Positions 36,342 to 44,030 of a stretch of DNA of 64,000 nucleotides are shown one piece after another. The DNA comes from JALHVH01 sp963773685 (GTDB lineage: Bacteria > Acidobacteriota > Aminicenantia > Aminicenantales > Saccharicenantaceae). Position 1 is the first letter of the stretch; each line of letters begins with the position of its first letter. Where the stretch lies: the NCBI GenBank assembly GCA_963773685.1, contig CAVZBY010000011.1, positions 992,001 through 1,056,000 of the forward strand, written 5' to 3'. A program made the translations under genes and the position numbers. The notes beneath the pieces were generated by a model. It saw nothing but the letters and a program-made list of their open reading frames with translations, was not told where the DNA came from and made no database searches.

Positions 36342-36418
36342 ACCGGAGACAGCTCGCCGGCCTGCTTCTCTTCGTCTCGGCCCTCGCCCTCTGGCTTCTG
36401 GGGGAACTTGTACTCTGA
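36338..36418 (+). CDS. Possible 26-residue single-helix membrane peptide
   Basis: A TTG overlapping the previous stop (TTGA) opens a 26-codon frame: RRQLAGLLLFVSALALWLLG, two basic residues then one perfect transmembrane helix, ending 10 bases into miaA. The GGGGACCTGC upstream could act in translational coupling. Too short to prove; it might simply be spacing sequence. Confidence 0.3.
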   Translation: MNRRQLAGLLLFVSALALWLLGELVL

Positions 36419-37331
36419 AGCCCGGTCTCTCGTCGTCATTCTGGGGCCCACCGGGGTCGGGAAGAGCGGGGCCGCGCTCAGCCTGGCCGCGAAGTTCCGG
36501 GGCGAGATCATCAACGCCGACTCCATGCAGGTCTACCGTGGCTTCGACATAGGCACGGACAAGCCCTCGCCGGCCGACCGGAAGGCCGTCCCCCACCATC
36601 TCCTGGATGTCGCCGACCCTGCGGACCAGTTCACGGCCGCGGATTTCGTCGCCGGCGCCCTCGAGGCCATGGCCGGCATCCACGGCCGGGACCGCGTCCC
36701 GTTCATCGTGGGCGGCACCGGGCTCTACATCAAGGCGCTTCTCGAGGGCCTGTTCCCCGGGCCGGGCCGGAACCCGGAGGTCCGGTCCAGGCTGGAGGCC
36801 GAAGCGGCCCGGGACGGCCTCGAAGCCCTTTACCGGCGTCTGGAAAAGATCGATCCCGTTTACGCCCTGAAGATCCGGGCTCGCGACAGGATCCGGATCG
36901 TCCGGGCCCTCGAGGTCTTCGAAATGACGGGAAAGCCCATCTCGGAGCACTTCCGCAGTACGGAATCCTTCGTCAAGGGCCTGCGCCAGGTCCGCGTCGG
37001 CCTCGAGCTCGAACGGGCCGCCCTGGTTCAGCGGATAGAGGAGCGCGTCGACCGGATGTTCGCGGCGGGGCTCGTCGAGGAGGTCCAAAGCCTCCTTGCC
37101 GGAGGCGTCGCGGCCGATGCCCCGGCCTTCAAAGGCCTGGGTTACAAACAGGTCCTGGGCTTCCTCAGGGGCGAGATCGGGCTGGAGGAGGCGCGGGACC
37201 TGGTCAAACGCGAGACCCGGCGCTACGCCAAGCGCCAGATGACCTGGTTCCGCAAGATGACGGACATCACCTGGTTCCGGGCCGGAGATATGCCGGCCCT
37301 TGAGGACCACCTGGCAAAAAACATACAATAG
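36408..37331 (+). CDS. miaA: tRNA dimethylallyltransferase MiaA
   Basis: 307 residues. P-loop LGPTGVGKSGAALSLA near residue 12, NADSMQVYRGFDIGTDKPS, HHLLDV, FIVGGTGLYIKALLEG near 105, and RYAKRQMTWFRK near 275 are all family signatures. It adds a dimethylallyl group to A37 of tRNAs reading U-starting codons. A TTG start at 36408 is the only one that keeps the P-loop at its usual distance from the N-terminus. It is followed seven bases later by hflX, a common bacterial order, though hfq is absent between them. Confidence 0.95.
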   Translation: MYSEARSLVVILGPTGVGKSGAALSLAAKFRGEIINADSMQVYRGFDIGTDKPSPADRKAVPHHLLDVADPADQFTAADFVAGALEAMAGIHGRDRVPFIVGGTGLYIKALLEGLFPGPGRNPEVRSRLEAEAARDGLEALYRRLEKIDPVYALKIRARDRIRIVRALEVFEMTGKPISEHFRSTESFVKGLRQVRVGLELERAALVQRIEERVDRMFAAGLVEEVQSLLAGGVAADAPAFKGLGYKQVLGFLRGEIGLEEARDLVKRETRRYAKRQMTWFRKMTDITWFRAGDMPALEDHLAKNIQ

Positions 37332-37337
37332 GGGCCC

Positions 37338-38621
37338 ATGGACAACGCGATCCTCATCAACCTGGCCACCACCAAGAAAGAGAAGGAGGAGGCCCGCGAC
37401 TCGATGGCCGAGCTCGCCGGCCTGGCCTCCGCCGCCGGGAACAAGGTGGTCGGGAGCGTCTTCCAGAACCGTCCCCGGGCGAGCGTCCGCAGCTTCCTGG
37501 GCGCGGGCAAGGTCGAAGAGGTCCACGAGCTCAGGAAGAAGCTCGACGCCGGCCTCGTCATCTTCGACCACGACCTGACGCCCATCCAGCAGAGAAGCCT
37601 GGAGAAGGAGATCGGGGCCAGGGTCATCGACCGGACCCAGCTCATCCTCGAGATCTTCGGCCAGCGGGCGCGGACGAACGAGGGCAAGCTCCAGGTCGAG
37701 CTGGCCCAGCTGTCCTACCTCCTCCCCCGCCTCGTGGGCAAGGGCATCGCCATGTCCCGGTTGGGCGGCGCCAGCGCGGGCGCCGGCATCCGGGCCCGAG
37801 GGCCGGGCGAGAAGAAGCTCGAGGAAGAGCGCCGGAGGATCAACGACCGCATCGCGAAAATTCGGAAGACCATCCAGGCCGTCCAAAAGAGGCGCGCCGG
37901 ACAGCGTGAGAGCCGCCGGAAGAGCCCCGTACCCACCGTTTCCCTGGTCGGATACACGAGCGCCGGGAAATCCACCCTGTTCAACACCCTGACCCGGGAA
38001 CGGCGATATACGTCGCCCAACCTGTTCGCGACCCTCGACCCGCTCCTTCGCCGCGTCTCCTACCCCGACGGGCTGTACTTCTTCCTGTCGGATACGGTCG
38101 GATTCATCCGGAAGCTCCCGACCGAGCTCGTGACGTCGTTCCAGGCCACCCTCGACGAGGTCCGCGAGGCCGACGCCATCCTCCATATCATCGACGCGAC
38201 GAGCCCCCGTTCCCGGGAGCAGGCCGCGGCGGTCGACGGCGTCCTGGCCCGGATCGGAGCCACCGATGTCCCGATCGTCCGGGTCTTCAACAAGATCGAC
38301 CTCCTGGCCGAGGCCGAGCGCGCCGACCTCCTCCGGAGGAACAGGGCCCCCGATGCGCGAACTCTCTATATCTCGGCCAAGACGGGGGAAGGGACGGCGG
38401 ATCTTATGGAAAGGCTCCGCGAGATCCTTTTCCGGGACCACCGCGCGTTCACGTTCCGCATCCCGGCCGAGCGCGAGGACCTGGTGCGCTCCCTGCCCCA
38501 ACGTTCCCTGATCCTGAAGCGGCGGCAACAGGACGGGGCCATGGAGTTCCGGGTGATGGCCGATCCCGCGGTCATTACGAGCTATCTCCCCTACCTCCGC
38601 CAAGGAGAAGAGTCATGGTGA
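37338..38621 (+). CDS. hflX: GTPase HflX
   Basis: 427 residues. The N-terminal nucleotide-binding domain has FLGAGKVEEVHELRKKL and FDHDLTPIQQRSLEKEI; a glycine/arginine-rich linker GPGEKKLEEERRRI follows; the G domain has GYTSAGKSTLFNTL near residue 205, TLDPLLRR (G2), DTVGFIRKLP (G3) and NKIDLL (G4). HflX binds and splits stalled ribosomes, notably after heat shock. The stop overlaps the next ATG. Confidence 0.95.
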   Translation: MDNAILINLATTKKEKEEARDSMAELAGLASAAGNKVVGSVFQNRPRASVRSFLGAGKVEEVHELRKKLDAGLVIFDHDLTPIQQRSLEKEIGARVIDRTQLILEIFGQRARTNEGKLQVELAQLSYLLPRLVGKGIAMSRLGGASAGAGIRARGPGEKKLEEERRRINDRIAKIRKTIQAVQKRRAGQRESRRKSPVPTVSLVGYTSAGKSTLFNTLTRERRYTSPNLFATLDPLLRRVSYPDGLYFFLSDTVGFIRKLPTELVTSFQATLDEVREADAILHIIDATSPRSREQAAAVDGVLARIGATDVPIVRVFNKIDLLAEAERADLLRRNRAPDARTLYISAKTGEGTADLMERLREILFRDHRAFTFRIPAEREDLVRSLPQRSLILKRRQQDGAMEFRVMADPAVITSYLPYLRQGEESW

Positions 38622-39934
38622 AGAAGATATTCCTGGCCGCCGGCCTCGCCGCCCTGGCCTGGTCCTGCGCGACTTTCAAGCCCCTGCCTCCGGCCTTCTA
38701 CGTCGAGGAGCTCCCCCAGTCCCTCACGACCTCAATGACCCTCGAGGAGAGGATCGTCGCCGAAGAGGCCTGGAACGACCTGCGGACCGGGAGGATCGAT
38801 AGGGCCGAGAAGGCGTTCGCCAGGCTCGGTTCGAGCCCCGTCTCCTACCTCGGAAGGGGCTTCCTCGCCCTTCAGATCAAGGACCTCCAGGCCGCGGATA
38901 AGAACTTCAGGGAAGCTTTGGGGCTCGATCCCGAGCTCGTCCTGGCCTACGTCGGTCTGGCCCAGGTCGCGCTGGCGCGGGGTGACGACGAGCAGGCGTA
39001 TGCCCGGTACAGCGACATCCTCAAGAGGGAGCCGGACCACGCCTGGGCCAAGCCCAGGTTCGAAGCCCTGCGGGAGGAGAAGACCGAGGCGTTCATCGAC
39101 GAGGGCCGTTCGGCCGCCGGCTCCGGGGATATGGACGCCGCGAAGAAAGCTTACCTCTCGGCGCTTTTTTACACACCGGAGTCCGTGGACGCCAACCTGT
39201 CCCTGGCCAGGATCTATTGGAAGGAAAAGAACGCCGCAAGCGCCTCCCTTCACTACAAGGCCGCGAGCGCCGGCGCTCCCAAGGACAAGGCCATCCTCAA
39301 GGAATATGCCGACGCTCTGTACGAGGACCAGCAATTCGGCCGGAGCCTGGACGTCTACGAACTCCTGGCCGAGGCGAACCCCAAGGACAAGGTTCTTCAG
39401 GAGCGCATCGAAAGCCTGAAGAACAGGCTGGGGATCTACGAGCTCCCAAGCCTCTACAATGATATCCCGGCCTCGCAGGCCATCTCCCGAGAGGAGTTGG
39501 CCGCCGTCATCGCCGTCAAGCTCAGGAAGGTCCTCGATGGAGGCGAGCCGGCATCGCCCATCTTCATCGATATCGCGACCTCATGGGCCTCGCGGTTCAT
39601 CGTCAAGGTCACGGCCCTGGGCGTCATGGAATCCTACGAGAACCACACCTTCCAGCCGAAGAAGCTCATCAACCGGGCCGAGTTGGCCGAAACGCTGGTC
39701 CGGCTGGTCAATTTCCTGAAGAACAAGGGATACAAGTTCACGCCGCAGATGACCCCGGACCAGGTCCGGATATCCGACGTTCCCCCCGAGAACTATTTCC
39801 GCGCGCCCATCGTCCAGATCGTCGCCTATCAGATCATGGACCTCGGGCCCGGAAGGACCTTCCGGCCCGAGGCCGTCGTCGGCGGTTCGGAGGCCATCGG
39901 GGCGCTGGACGTCATCCTGGAGCTGATGAAATAG
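38615..39934 (+). CDS. TPR-repeat lipoprotein with C-terminal SLH-like domains
   Basis: 439 residues. A signal peptide ends in ALAWSC, a plausible lipobox. Residues 50-280 contain TPR-like repeats (PVSYLGRGFLALQIKDLQAA, PELVLAYVGLAQVALARGDD, SVDANLSLARIYWKEKNAAS). Residues 285-439 carry two SLH-type motifs (AISREELAAVIAVKLRKVL and INRAELAETLVRLVNFL with FIDI and WASRFIVKVTALGVM). SLH domains bind cell-wall polymers; in a diderm this could link the outer membrane to peptidoglycan. Start overlaps hflX; pgsA follows 20 bases later. Confidence 0.75.
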   Translation: MVKKIFLAAGLAALAWSCATFKPLPPAFYVEELPQSLTTSMTLEERIVAEEAWNDLRTGRIDRAEKAFARLGSSPVSYLGRGFLALQIKDLQAADKNFREALGLDPELVLAYVGLAQVALARGDDEQAYARYSDILKREPDHAWAKPRFEALREEKTEAFIDEGRSAAGSGDMDAAKKAYLSALFYTPESVDANLSLARIYWKEKNAASASLHYKAASAGAPKDKAILKEYADALYEDQQFGRSLDVYELLAEANPKDKVLQERIESLKNRLGIYELPSLYNDIPASQAISREELAAVIAVKLRKVLDGGEPASPIFIDIATSWASRFIVKVTALGVMESYENHTFQPKKLINRAELAETLVRLVNFLKNKGYKFTPQMTPDQVRISDVPPENYFRAPIVQIVAYQIMDLGPGRTFRPEAVVGGSEAIGALDVILELMK

Positions 39935-39954
39935 GACCGAACGCAAAGGAAGCC

Positions 39955-40537
39955 ATGAGCGCCAATTTCTGGAAAGAATGCTGTCTCATTCCCAATCTCC
40001 TGACCCTGTCCCGGATCCTGCTCGTTCCGGTGTTCGCCAAGATGATGCTCGACGGCCGGCCCCGGGCGGCGTTCATCGTCTTCCTTCTTGCCGGGCTGAC
40101 GGACGTTCTCGACGGCCTCGCGGCCCGGATCTATCATCAGAAATCGAGGCTCGGCCTTTGGCTCGATCCGGTCGCGGACAAGCTCCTCCTGACGATCGTC
40201 CTTCGTTCTGCTGGGGCTCTCCCAGATCAGCCGTCCGAATGCCATTCCCCTTACGGTGGTCTGCATCGTGATCGGGCGGGACGTCATGATCGCGGTGGGA
40301 GCTATCGTTCTTCTCTTATGGAAGGGCCAGAAGGCTTTCTTCCCGACCCTCCTGGGGAAGGTCAGCACCGTCGCCCAAGTCCTGACGATCCTCGCGGTGC
40401 TCGCCTTGAATGCGCACGGGACCGCAAGCCCGCTATTGCGGTGGGCTTATGATACGACGCTTGTCGCTACGGTCGCGTCAGGGGTCCAGTATTTCATCCT
40501 GACGTTGCCGCTGCTTGCGGCCCGGAGGAAAGCCTAG
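39955..40537 (+). CDS. pgsA: CDP-diacylglycerol-glycerol-3-phosphate 3-phosphatidyltransferase (one frame break)
   Basis: About 193 residues with several membrane helices. The CDP-alcohol phosphotransferase signature is complete: DVLDGLAARIYHQKSRLG then LWLDPVADK, i.e. DGxxAR(8)G(3)D(3)D. N-terminal IPNLLTLSRILLVPVFA is typical of PgsA. A +1 break near 40203 (LLLTIV then VLLGLSQISRPN) joins the two halves; GRDVMIAVGA and the last helices follow. It makes phosphatidylglycerol phosphate, so a truly broken gene would be surprising. AAAGGA precedes the ATG. Confidence 0.85.
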
Positions 40538-40644
40538 GGAATTCCCGGGCCCTCCTCGCACATACAAAGAGACCGCAATTAAAACGACCGGGGTATTCTG
40601 GAATAGATGTATTTAATCCCAAGGCTCTTAATATATCCAGACTG

Positions 40645-41080
40645 CTATTCTCCAAACACATCATTCCGAAGAACACTATACATCGCTGCTCCCGGCCGTA
40701 AGAGAGGCGCGCAGATTCCTCTGCGCGCCTATCACTACCAAGTTTGCGGTCTGGGAATAGTCTTTTGGCCGCGTTATATATCTCACCCGCTGGACGCTTT
40801 AAATCATCAGCTGGGCTTCCGTTCATCACGTTGCTTCTTAAAGCCTCCGTTTTTACACTAAAAGTGATTGGGCATAACCAGGTTGGCCAAATGCCTCACA
40901 CATATCGGTTAACACAGAATCATCCAAAAGGTAAGATTCTATTGTCCTAAGCGTCAAAACACGGACATGCCGTGCGCGTAGTCCCAATTTCTTCATCTGT
41001 TCTATCGTCACGGTGATTGGAATATTCCGTTCGCTTGTTCCCATGAATATAGCTCCCCGCTTGGATTGCACCTTCCCCAT
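40645..41080 (-). pseudogene. Decayed C-terminus of an OLD/AAA-type TOPRIM-like nuclease
   Basis: On the minus strand a 75-codon frame (RVLTLRTIESYLLDDSVLTD, then EAFGQPGYAQSLLV) stops, but the adjacent frame continues with KTEALRSNVMNG, DDLKRPAGEIYNAAKRLF, and a third frame closes with PGAAMYSVLRNDVFGE and a stop. Together they resemble the C-terminal region of predicted ATPase/TOPRIM nucleases (RTIESYL, GEIYxAxKRL, VYxxLRxDIF). At least two frame changes and loss of the N-terminal ATPase mark it as a fossil. Base composition is clearly more AT-rich than its neighbours, a sign of transfer. The family name is from memory of motifs. Confidence 0.5.
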
Positions 41081-41191
41081 TGAGAATGAAGAGAGACTAA
41101 CATCTCAATTGTGATATTGTCAATATCCCTGGGATTTTGATTTGTGCCGGTATCGAAAAGGACCCATAGATGAGGGATGAGCTATCTGCTT

Positions 41192-41992
41192 CTACTTAAA
41201 GCCGACCTCCGTCTCGACCGTGAAGAACTTGTATTTCTTATAAACGACCGAGATTCGTGCGTTGGCGACCTTGGGCCCGTTCGAGAGGATATAGCCCTGC
41301 TCCGAATAACTGCGGCTCGGGAACCGAAGCCCGTTCTTCTCGTATCCGTATTCCGAAAAGGCGGTGATCGACGGCTCGGCGTCCTGGCTCCTGGCGAATT
41401 CTTCGATCTCTTTATAATTCCGGAGCGATTTTTGGTCCCAAGAGATCTTCAGGACGCTTCCGTCGTCTTCCTTGATCCAGATCCTCCCGTAAGGGTGCGG
41501 CTCGCCGAGCTCCCGCTTGGGCGTCGCCCAGATGACCACAGCTTTTTCCTTGCCGATCTTGTCCTCGCCGATGAGCCTGTAATCATGGAGCTTCTGCCAG
41601 GACTCGCTCAGCAGGCCGACCGGCCCGAAGAGGGCATTCTCGTATAAGAACATGACGGTCTGCAGGGAAGATTTTCGGTTTTTGGACTTTTGGCCGTCGA
41701 CCGAGATGAGCTCCCGCTTCTCCTGGGCCTTCTTGTCCTTCCTGACGAACTGATAGTCGTAGAGATAAACCGTGGTCTTCCGGGTGAAGCGGACCGTCTC
41801 TTCCGTCACTTCCTCGAAGCAGATGAAATCGAGCGCGGCCCGCTCGAGCCGGCGGCAGTATTCGGCGGACTTCTTCAGGATCGCGGCCAGTCTCGCCTCG
41901 TCGGTCGCCTCCTGGGCGCATGGCTGGGCGGGGAAGGCGCATAGGGTTACAGATAGGACCGCCGCCTTGAGCCAAAGAGATTGCGCCAACAT
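41192..41992 (-). CDS. Hypothetical secreted protein (LolA/outer membrane lipoprotein-sorting-like)
   Basis: About 266 residues with a signal peptide (LKAAVLSVTLCAFPAQPCAQ). The mature part begins with a helix (LAAILKKSAEYCRRLERAAL) and continues as beta-strands (TVYLYDYQFVRKD, GEPHPYGRIWIKEDDGSVLK), a layout like LolA/LolB-type half barrels, but no specific motif confirms it. The promoter TTGACA, 17 bases, TATTAT places the transcription start just before the ATG at 41992, so I prefer that start to the ATG at 42004, which touches the -10 region. Confidence 0.6.
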   Translation of the reverse strand: MLAQSLWLKAAVLSVTLCAFPAQPCAQEATDEARLAAILKKSAEYCRRLERAALDFICFEEVTEETVRFTRKTTVYLYDYQFVRKDKKAQEKRELISVDGQKSKNRKSSLQTVMFLYENALFGPVGLLSESWQKLHDYRLIGEDKIGKEKAVVIWATPKRELGEPHPYGRIWIKEDDGSVLKISWDQKSLRNYKEIEEFARSQDAEPSITAFSEYGYEKNGLRFPSRSYSEQGYILSNGPKVANARISVVYKKYKFFTVETEVGFK

Positions 41993-42007
41993 GCCCTGCC
42001 GCATGGG

Positions 42008-42036
42008 ATAATAGGGCCGCTTCAGGGTCCTGTCAA
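42008..42036 (-). promoter_or_regulatory. Promoter deciding the start of the 41192-41992 gene
   Basis: TTGACA (42036-42031), 17 bases, TATTAT (42013-42008). The ATG at 42004 lies only three bases after the -10 and would not be transcribed; the in-frame ATG at 41992 gives a leader of about nine bases. Confidence 0.7.
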
Positions 42037-42127
42037 GCGGGGTCGCATCCCTAAATGACGATTATCCAATGATATACATGAGCCTGCTGATTTTAGAGCC
42101 TTCTTCGCTTATACTATGGGTACTCCC

Positions 42128-42208
42128 ATGACCGAACCATACCCTTGGGACAACTGTCCCCGGAAATGCTCTTCGGTCGTCAGCGGGAAGGGGAAGGAAG
42201 GAGGATAA
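42128..42208 (+). CDS. Possible 26-residue leader peptide upstream of the DUF2177 gene
   Basis: A frame from ATG 42128 (in frame with 42116) runs to a TAA at 42206, one base before the next start. It reads MTEPYPWDNCPRKCSS then a Gly/Lys-rich end made by the ribosome site of the next gene. TATACT at 42110-42115 could be its -10 box. It contains the imperfect hairpin GGGAC-AACT-GTCCC. Coding is unproven; it may only be a leader RNA. Confidence 0.2.
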   Translation: MTEPYPWDNCPRKCSSVVSGKGKEGG

Positions 42209-42209
42209 C

Positions 42210-42623
42210 ATGTCGCTCAAACAGGCCTTGATCCTCTATGGGATCACCCTCGCGATCTTTTTCCTGATCGATATGGTCTGGCTGGGCCTGGTGGCCAAGG
42301 GCTTTTACAGGCGCCAACTGGGAACCTTCCTCAGCCCCCAGGTCCGCTGGGGTGCGGCCATCCTCTTCTACCTGATCTTCATCGCCGGCCTGCTCGTCTT
42401 CGTGGTCCGCCCCGCCCTCCTGCGCGGCGCGCCCCTCCAAGCCTTGTTGTTCGGGGCCCTGTTCGGGCTCATCTGCTATGCGACCTACGACCTGAGCAAC
42501 ATGGCGACGCTCAAAGGCTGGCCTCTTGTCGTGACCGTCGTGGACCTCGTTTGGGGCACGGTCCTGGGCGGGGTCGTATCGTTCCTGAGCGCCCTCATCG
42601 GGCGGACCTGGCTCAAGCTCTAG
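42210..42623 (+). CDS. DUF2177 family membrane protein
   Basis: 137 residues with four helices and the family markers FFLIDMVWLGLVAKGFYRRQL near residue 20, CYATYDLSNMATLKGWPL near 90 and DLVWGTVLGG near 113. Function unknown; DUF2177 proteins are small inner membrane proteins of many Gram-negative bacteria. A strong AAGGAAGGAGGA ribosome site precedes the ATG. A predicted beta-barrel protein gene follows ten bases later. Confidence 0.85.
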   Translation: MSLKQALILYGITLAIFFLIDMVWLGLVAKGFYRRQLGTFLSPQVRWGAAILFYLIFIAGLLVFVVRPALLRGAPLQALLFGALFGLICYATYDLSNMATLKGWPLVVTVVDLVWGTVLGGVVSFLSALIGRTWLKL

Positions 42624-42633
42624 GAGGGGGACG

Positions 42634-43386
42634 ATGAAGAGCAGATCCATTCTCGTCGCGGCCGCCATCCTGTTCGCGATGTCGGTCCCGTCCGCCGCCG
42701 CGAAGGACAGCCGCTGGGTTCTCGACTTCGAGAACGGCGCGGCCTTCAGCGGCTACAACAATATCGCCGTCCCGGGAGATACAGGCACCCGGTTCTCCCT
42801 CTCGAAGGATTTCAAGACCGATGCCGCGTATTTCTACCGGTTGCGGCTGACCTGGCGGATATCACCCCGCCACAGCCTATCCGTGCTCTATGCGCCCCTG
42901 AAATTCTCTGCCTCGGGCATCTCTCCCTTCCCCATCCATTTCTACGGAACTGATTTCCCGGAGGGCGCCCCCGTCAAGGGCTCCTACAAGTTCAACTCCT
43001 ACAGATTAACCTATCGCTATGAGCTCGTCCGTGGGGAAAAATGGAAGGTGGGCATCGGGTTCACGGCCAAGATCCGAGACGCGGCCATCGGCCTGGAAAA
43101 CGGGACCTTGAGCGCCACGAGGAAGAACGTCGGGCCCGTGCCTCTCCTGAACGTCCGGGTCGAGAGGTGGATATCGCCGAAGGTTGGTCTGCTCCTCGAC
43201 GCGGACGCCCTGGCCGCCCCTCAGGGCCGGGCCGAGGATGTCCTGCTCGCCGTCATGGTCCGAATCTCTCCATCCATGACCCTCAGGGCCGGATATCGCT
43301 TTGTCGAGGGGGGCGCCGACAACGACAAGGTCTATACGTTCGCCCTCATCCACTACGCCTCGGTCGGCATCTCGATCGATCTCTGA
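42634..43386 (+). CDS. Outer membrane beta-barrel protein
   Basis: 250 residues with a signal peptide (ILFAMSVPSAAAKD). The mature chain alternates hydrophobic and polar residues in about eight to ten strands (RLRLTWRISPRHSLSVLYAP, YKFNSYRLTYRYELV, WKVGIGFTAKIRDAAIGLE, MTLRAGYRFVEGG) and resembles OmpW/PagP-sized barrels without a specific motif. The last residues VGISIDL end in Leu rather than Phe. Probably co-transcribed with DUF2177; convergent with a lipoprotein gene. Confidence 0.65.
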   Translation: MKSRSILVAAAILFAMSVPSAAAKDSRWVLDFENGAAFSGYNNIAVPGDTGTRFSLSKDFKTDAAYFYRLRLTWRISPRHSLSVLYAPLKFSASGISPFPIHFYGTDFPEGAPVKGSYKFNSYRLTYRYELVRGEKWKVGIGFTAKIRDAAIGLENGTLSATRKNVGPVPLLNVRVERWISPKVGLLLDADALAAPQGRAEDVLLAVMVRISPSMTLRAGYRFVEGGADNDKVYTFALIHYASVGISIDL

Positions 43387-43403
43387 AGAAAGACCGGGAC
43401 GGC

Positions 43404-43901
43404 TTATTCGAACCGCCGGAGCTCGATGACGCTCTTGAAGAAATCGGCGGTCAGGATCCCGCTCCATTCCAGCTCATCGACCATCTTACGGTTCACGGCA
43501 AAATTCGCATAGGGCTTCCATTCCCCCGGGGTCAGCGGGTCGTTCGTCGTCACCTGGAAGGCCACCCTGTCCAGGGCCCTGAACTTCGCATAAAGCGCCT
43601 CGATCTTGGGGCCCAGGTCCTTGACCATGTCGTCCTCAATGTTCAGCTGATCGACGTCGAAGTACCGGTAGGAGATGATCAGCTCTTTCGCGTCGCCCGT
43701 GACGTCCAGGATCCCGGAATTGTCCTCACGCGCCTCGCCGAGGACGGGTTCCAGAACGTCGAGCGTGAAAACTTCCTGCTCCGCGACGGGCTTCAATTCT
43801 TCGCCCTTCTTTCCCTTGCAGGCCGCAAGGGCTCCGACCAGCATCAAAGCCAGGATGGCGATCCCGATGGATTTCGCCGATAAAGAGGCCGCCTTCTTCA
43901 T
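43404..43901 (-). CDS. Hypothetical lipoprotein
   Basis: About 165 residues. The signal peptide ends in LVGALAAC, a good lipobox, followed by KGKKGEELK. The rest is acidic and mixed alpha/beta (AKELIISYRYFDVDQLNIED, FFKSVIELRRFE at the end) with no recognised domain. ATG 43901 follows GGAGGG; four codons upstream there is another ATG. Promoter TTGACA, 17 bases, TAACTT lies upstream, so it is independent of the polysaccharide cluster behind it. Confidence 0.65.
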   Translation of the reverse strand: MKKAASLSAKSIGIAILALMLVGALAACKGKKGEELKPVAEQEVFTLDVLEPVLGEAREDNSGILDVTGDAKELIISYRYFDVDQLNIEDDMVKDLGPKIEALYAKFRALDRVAFQVTTNDPLTPGEWKPYANFAVNRKMVDELEWSGILTADFFKSVIELRRFE

Positions 43902-43933
43902 GTGACCCTCCATACCGACATATCGATAATAAT

Positions 43934-43962
43934 AAGTTAGGCGTTTTGCGGAGGGCTGTCAA
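43934..43962 (-). promoter_or_regulatory. Promoter of the 43404-43901 lipoprotein gene
   Basis: TTGACA (43962-43957), 17 bases, TAACTT (43939-43934). Confidence 0.6.
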
Positions 43963-44030
43963 TGCCGTCTCGGCCGCAAGGGCGGGCCGGCGATAAATGA
44001 CCACCAGGGTCGAACGGGTGATCTGAGGCC

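Noticed and set aside
35154..38603. 1149-codon minus-strand open frame opposite DUF4388, miaA and hflX
   Set aside because: Antisense shadow produced by GC-biased third positions; the plus strand holds well-conserved genes.
42116..42208. Leader peptide starting at ATG 42116
   Set aside because: That ATG immediately follows the TATACT box and would not be transcribed; only the in-frame ATG at 42128 is kept as a weak candidate.
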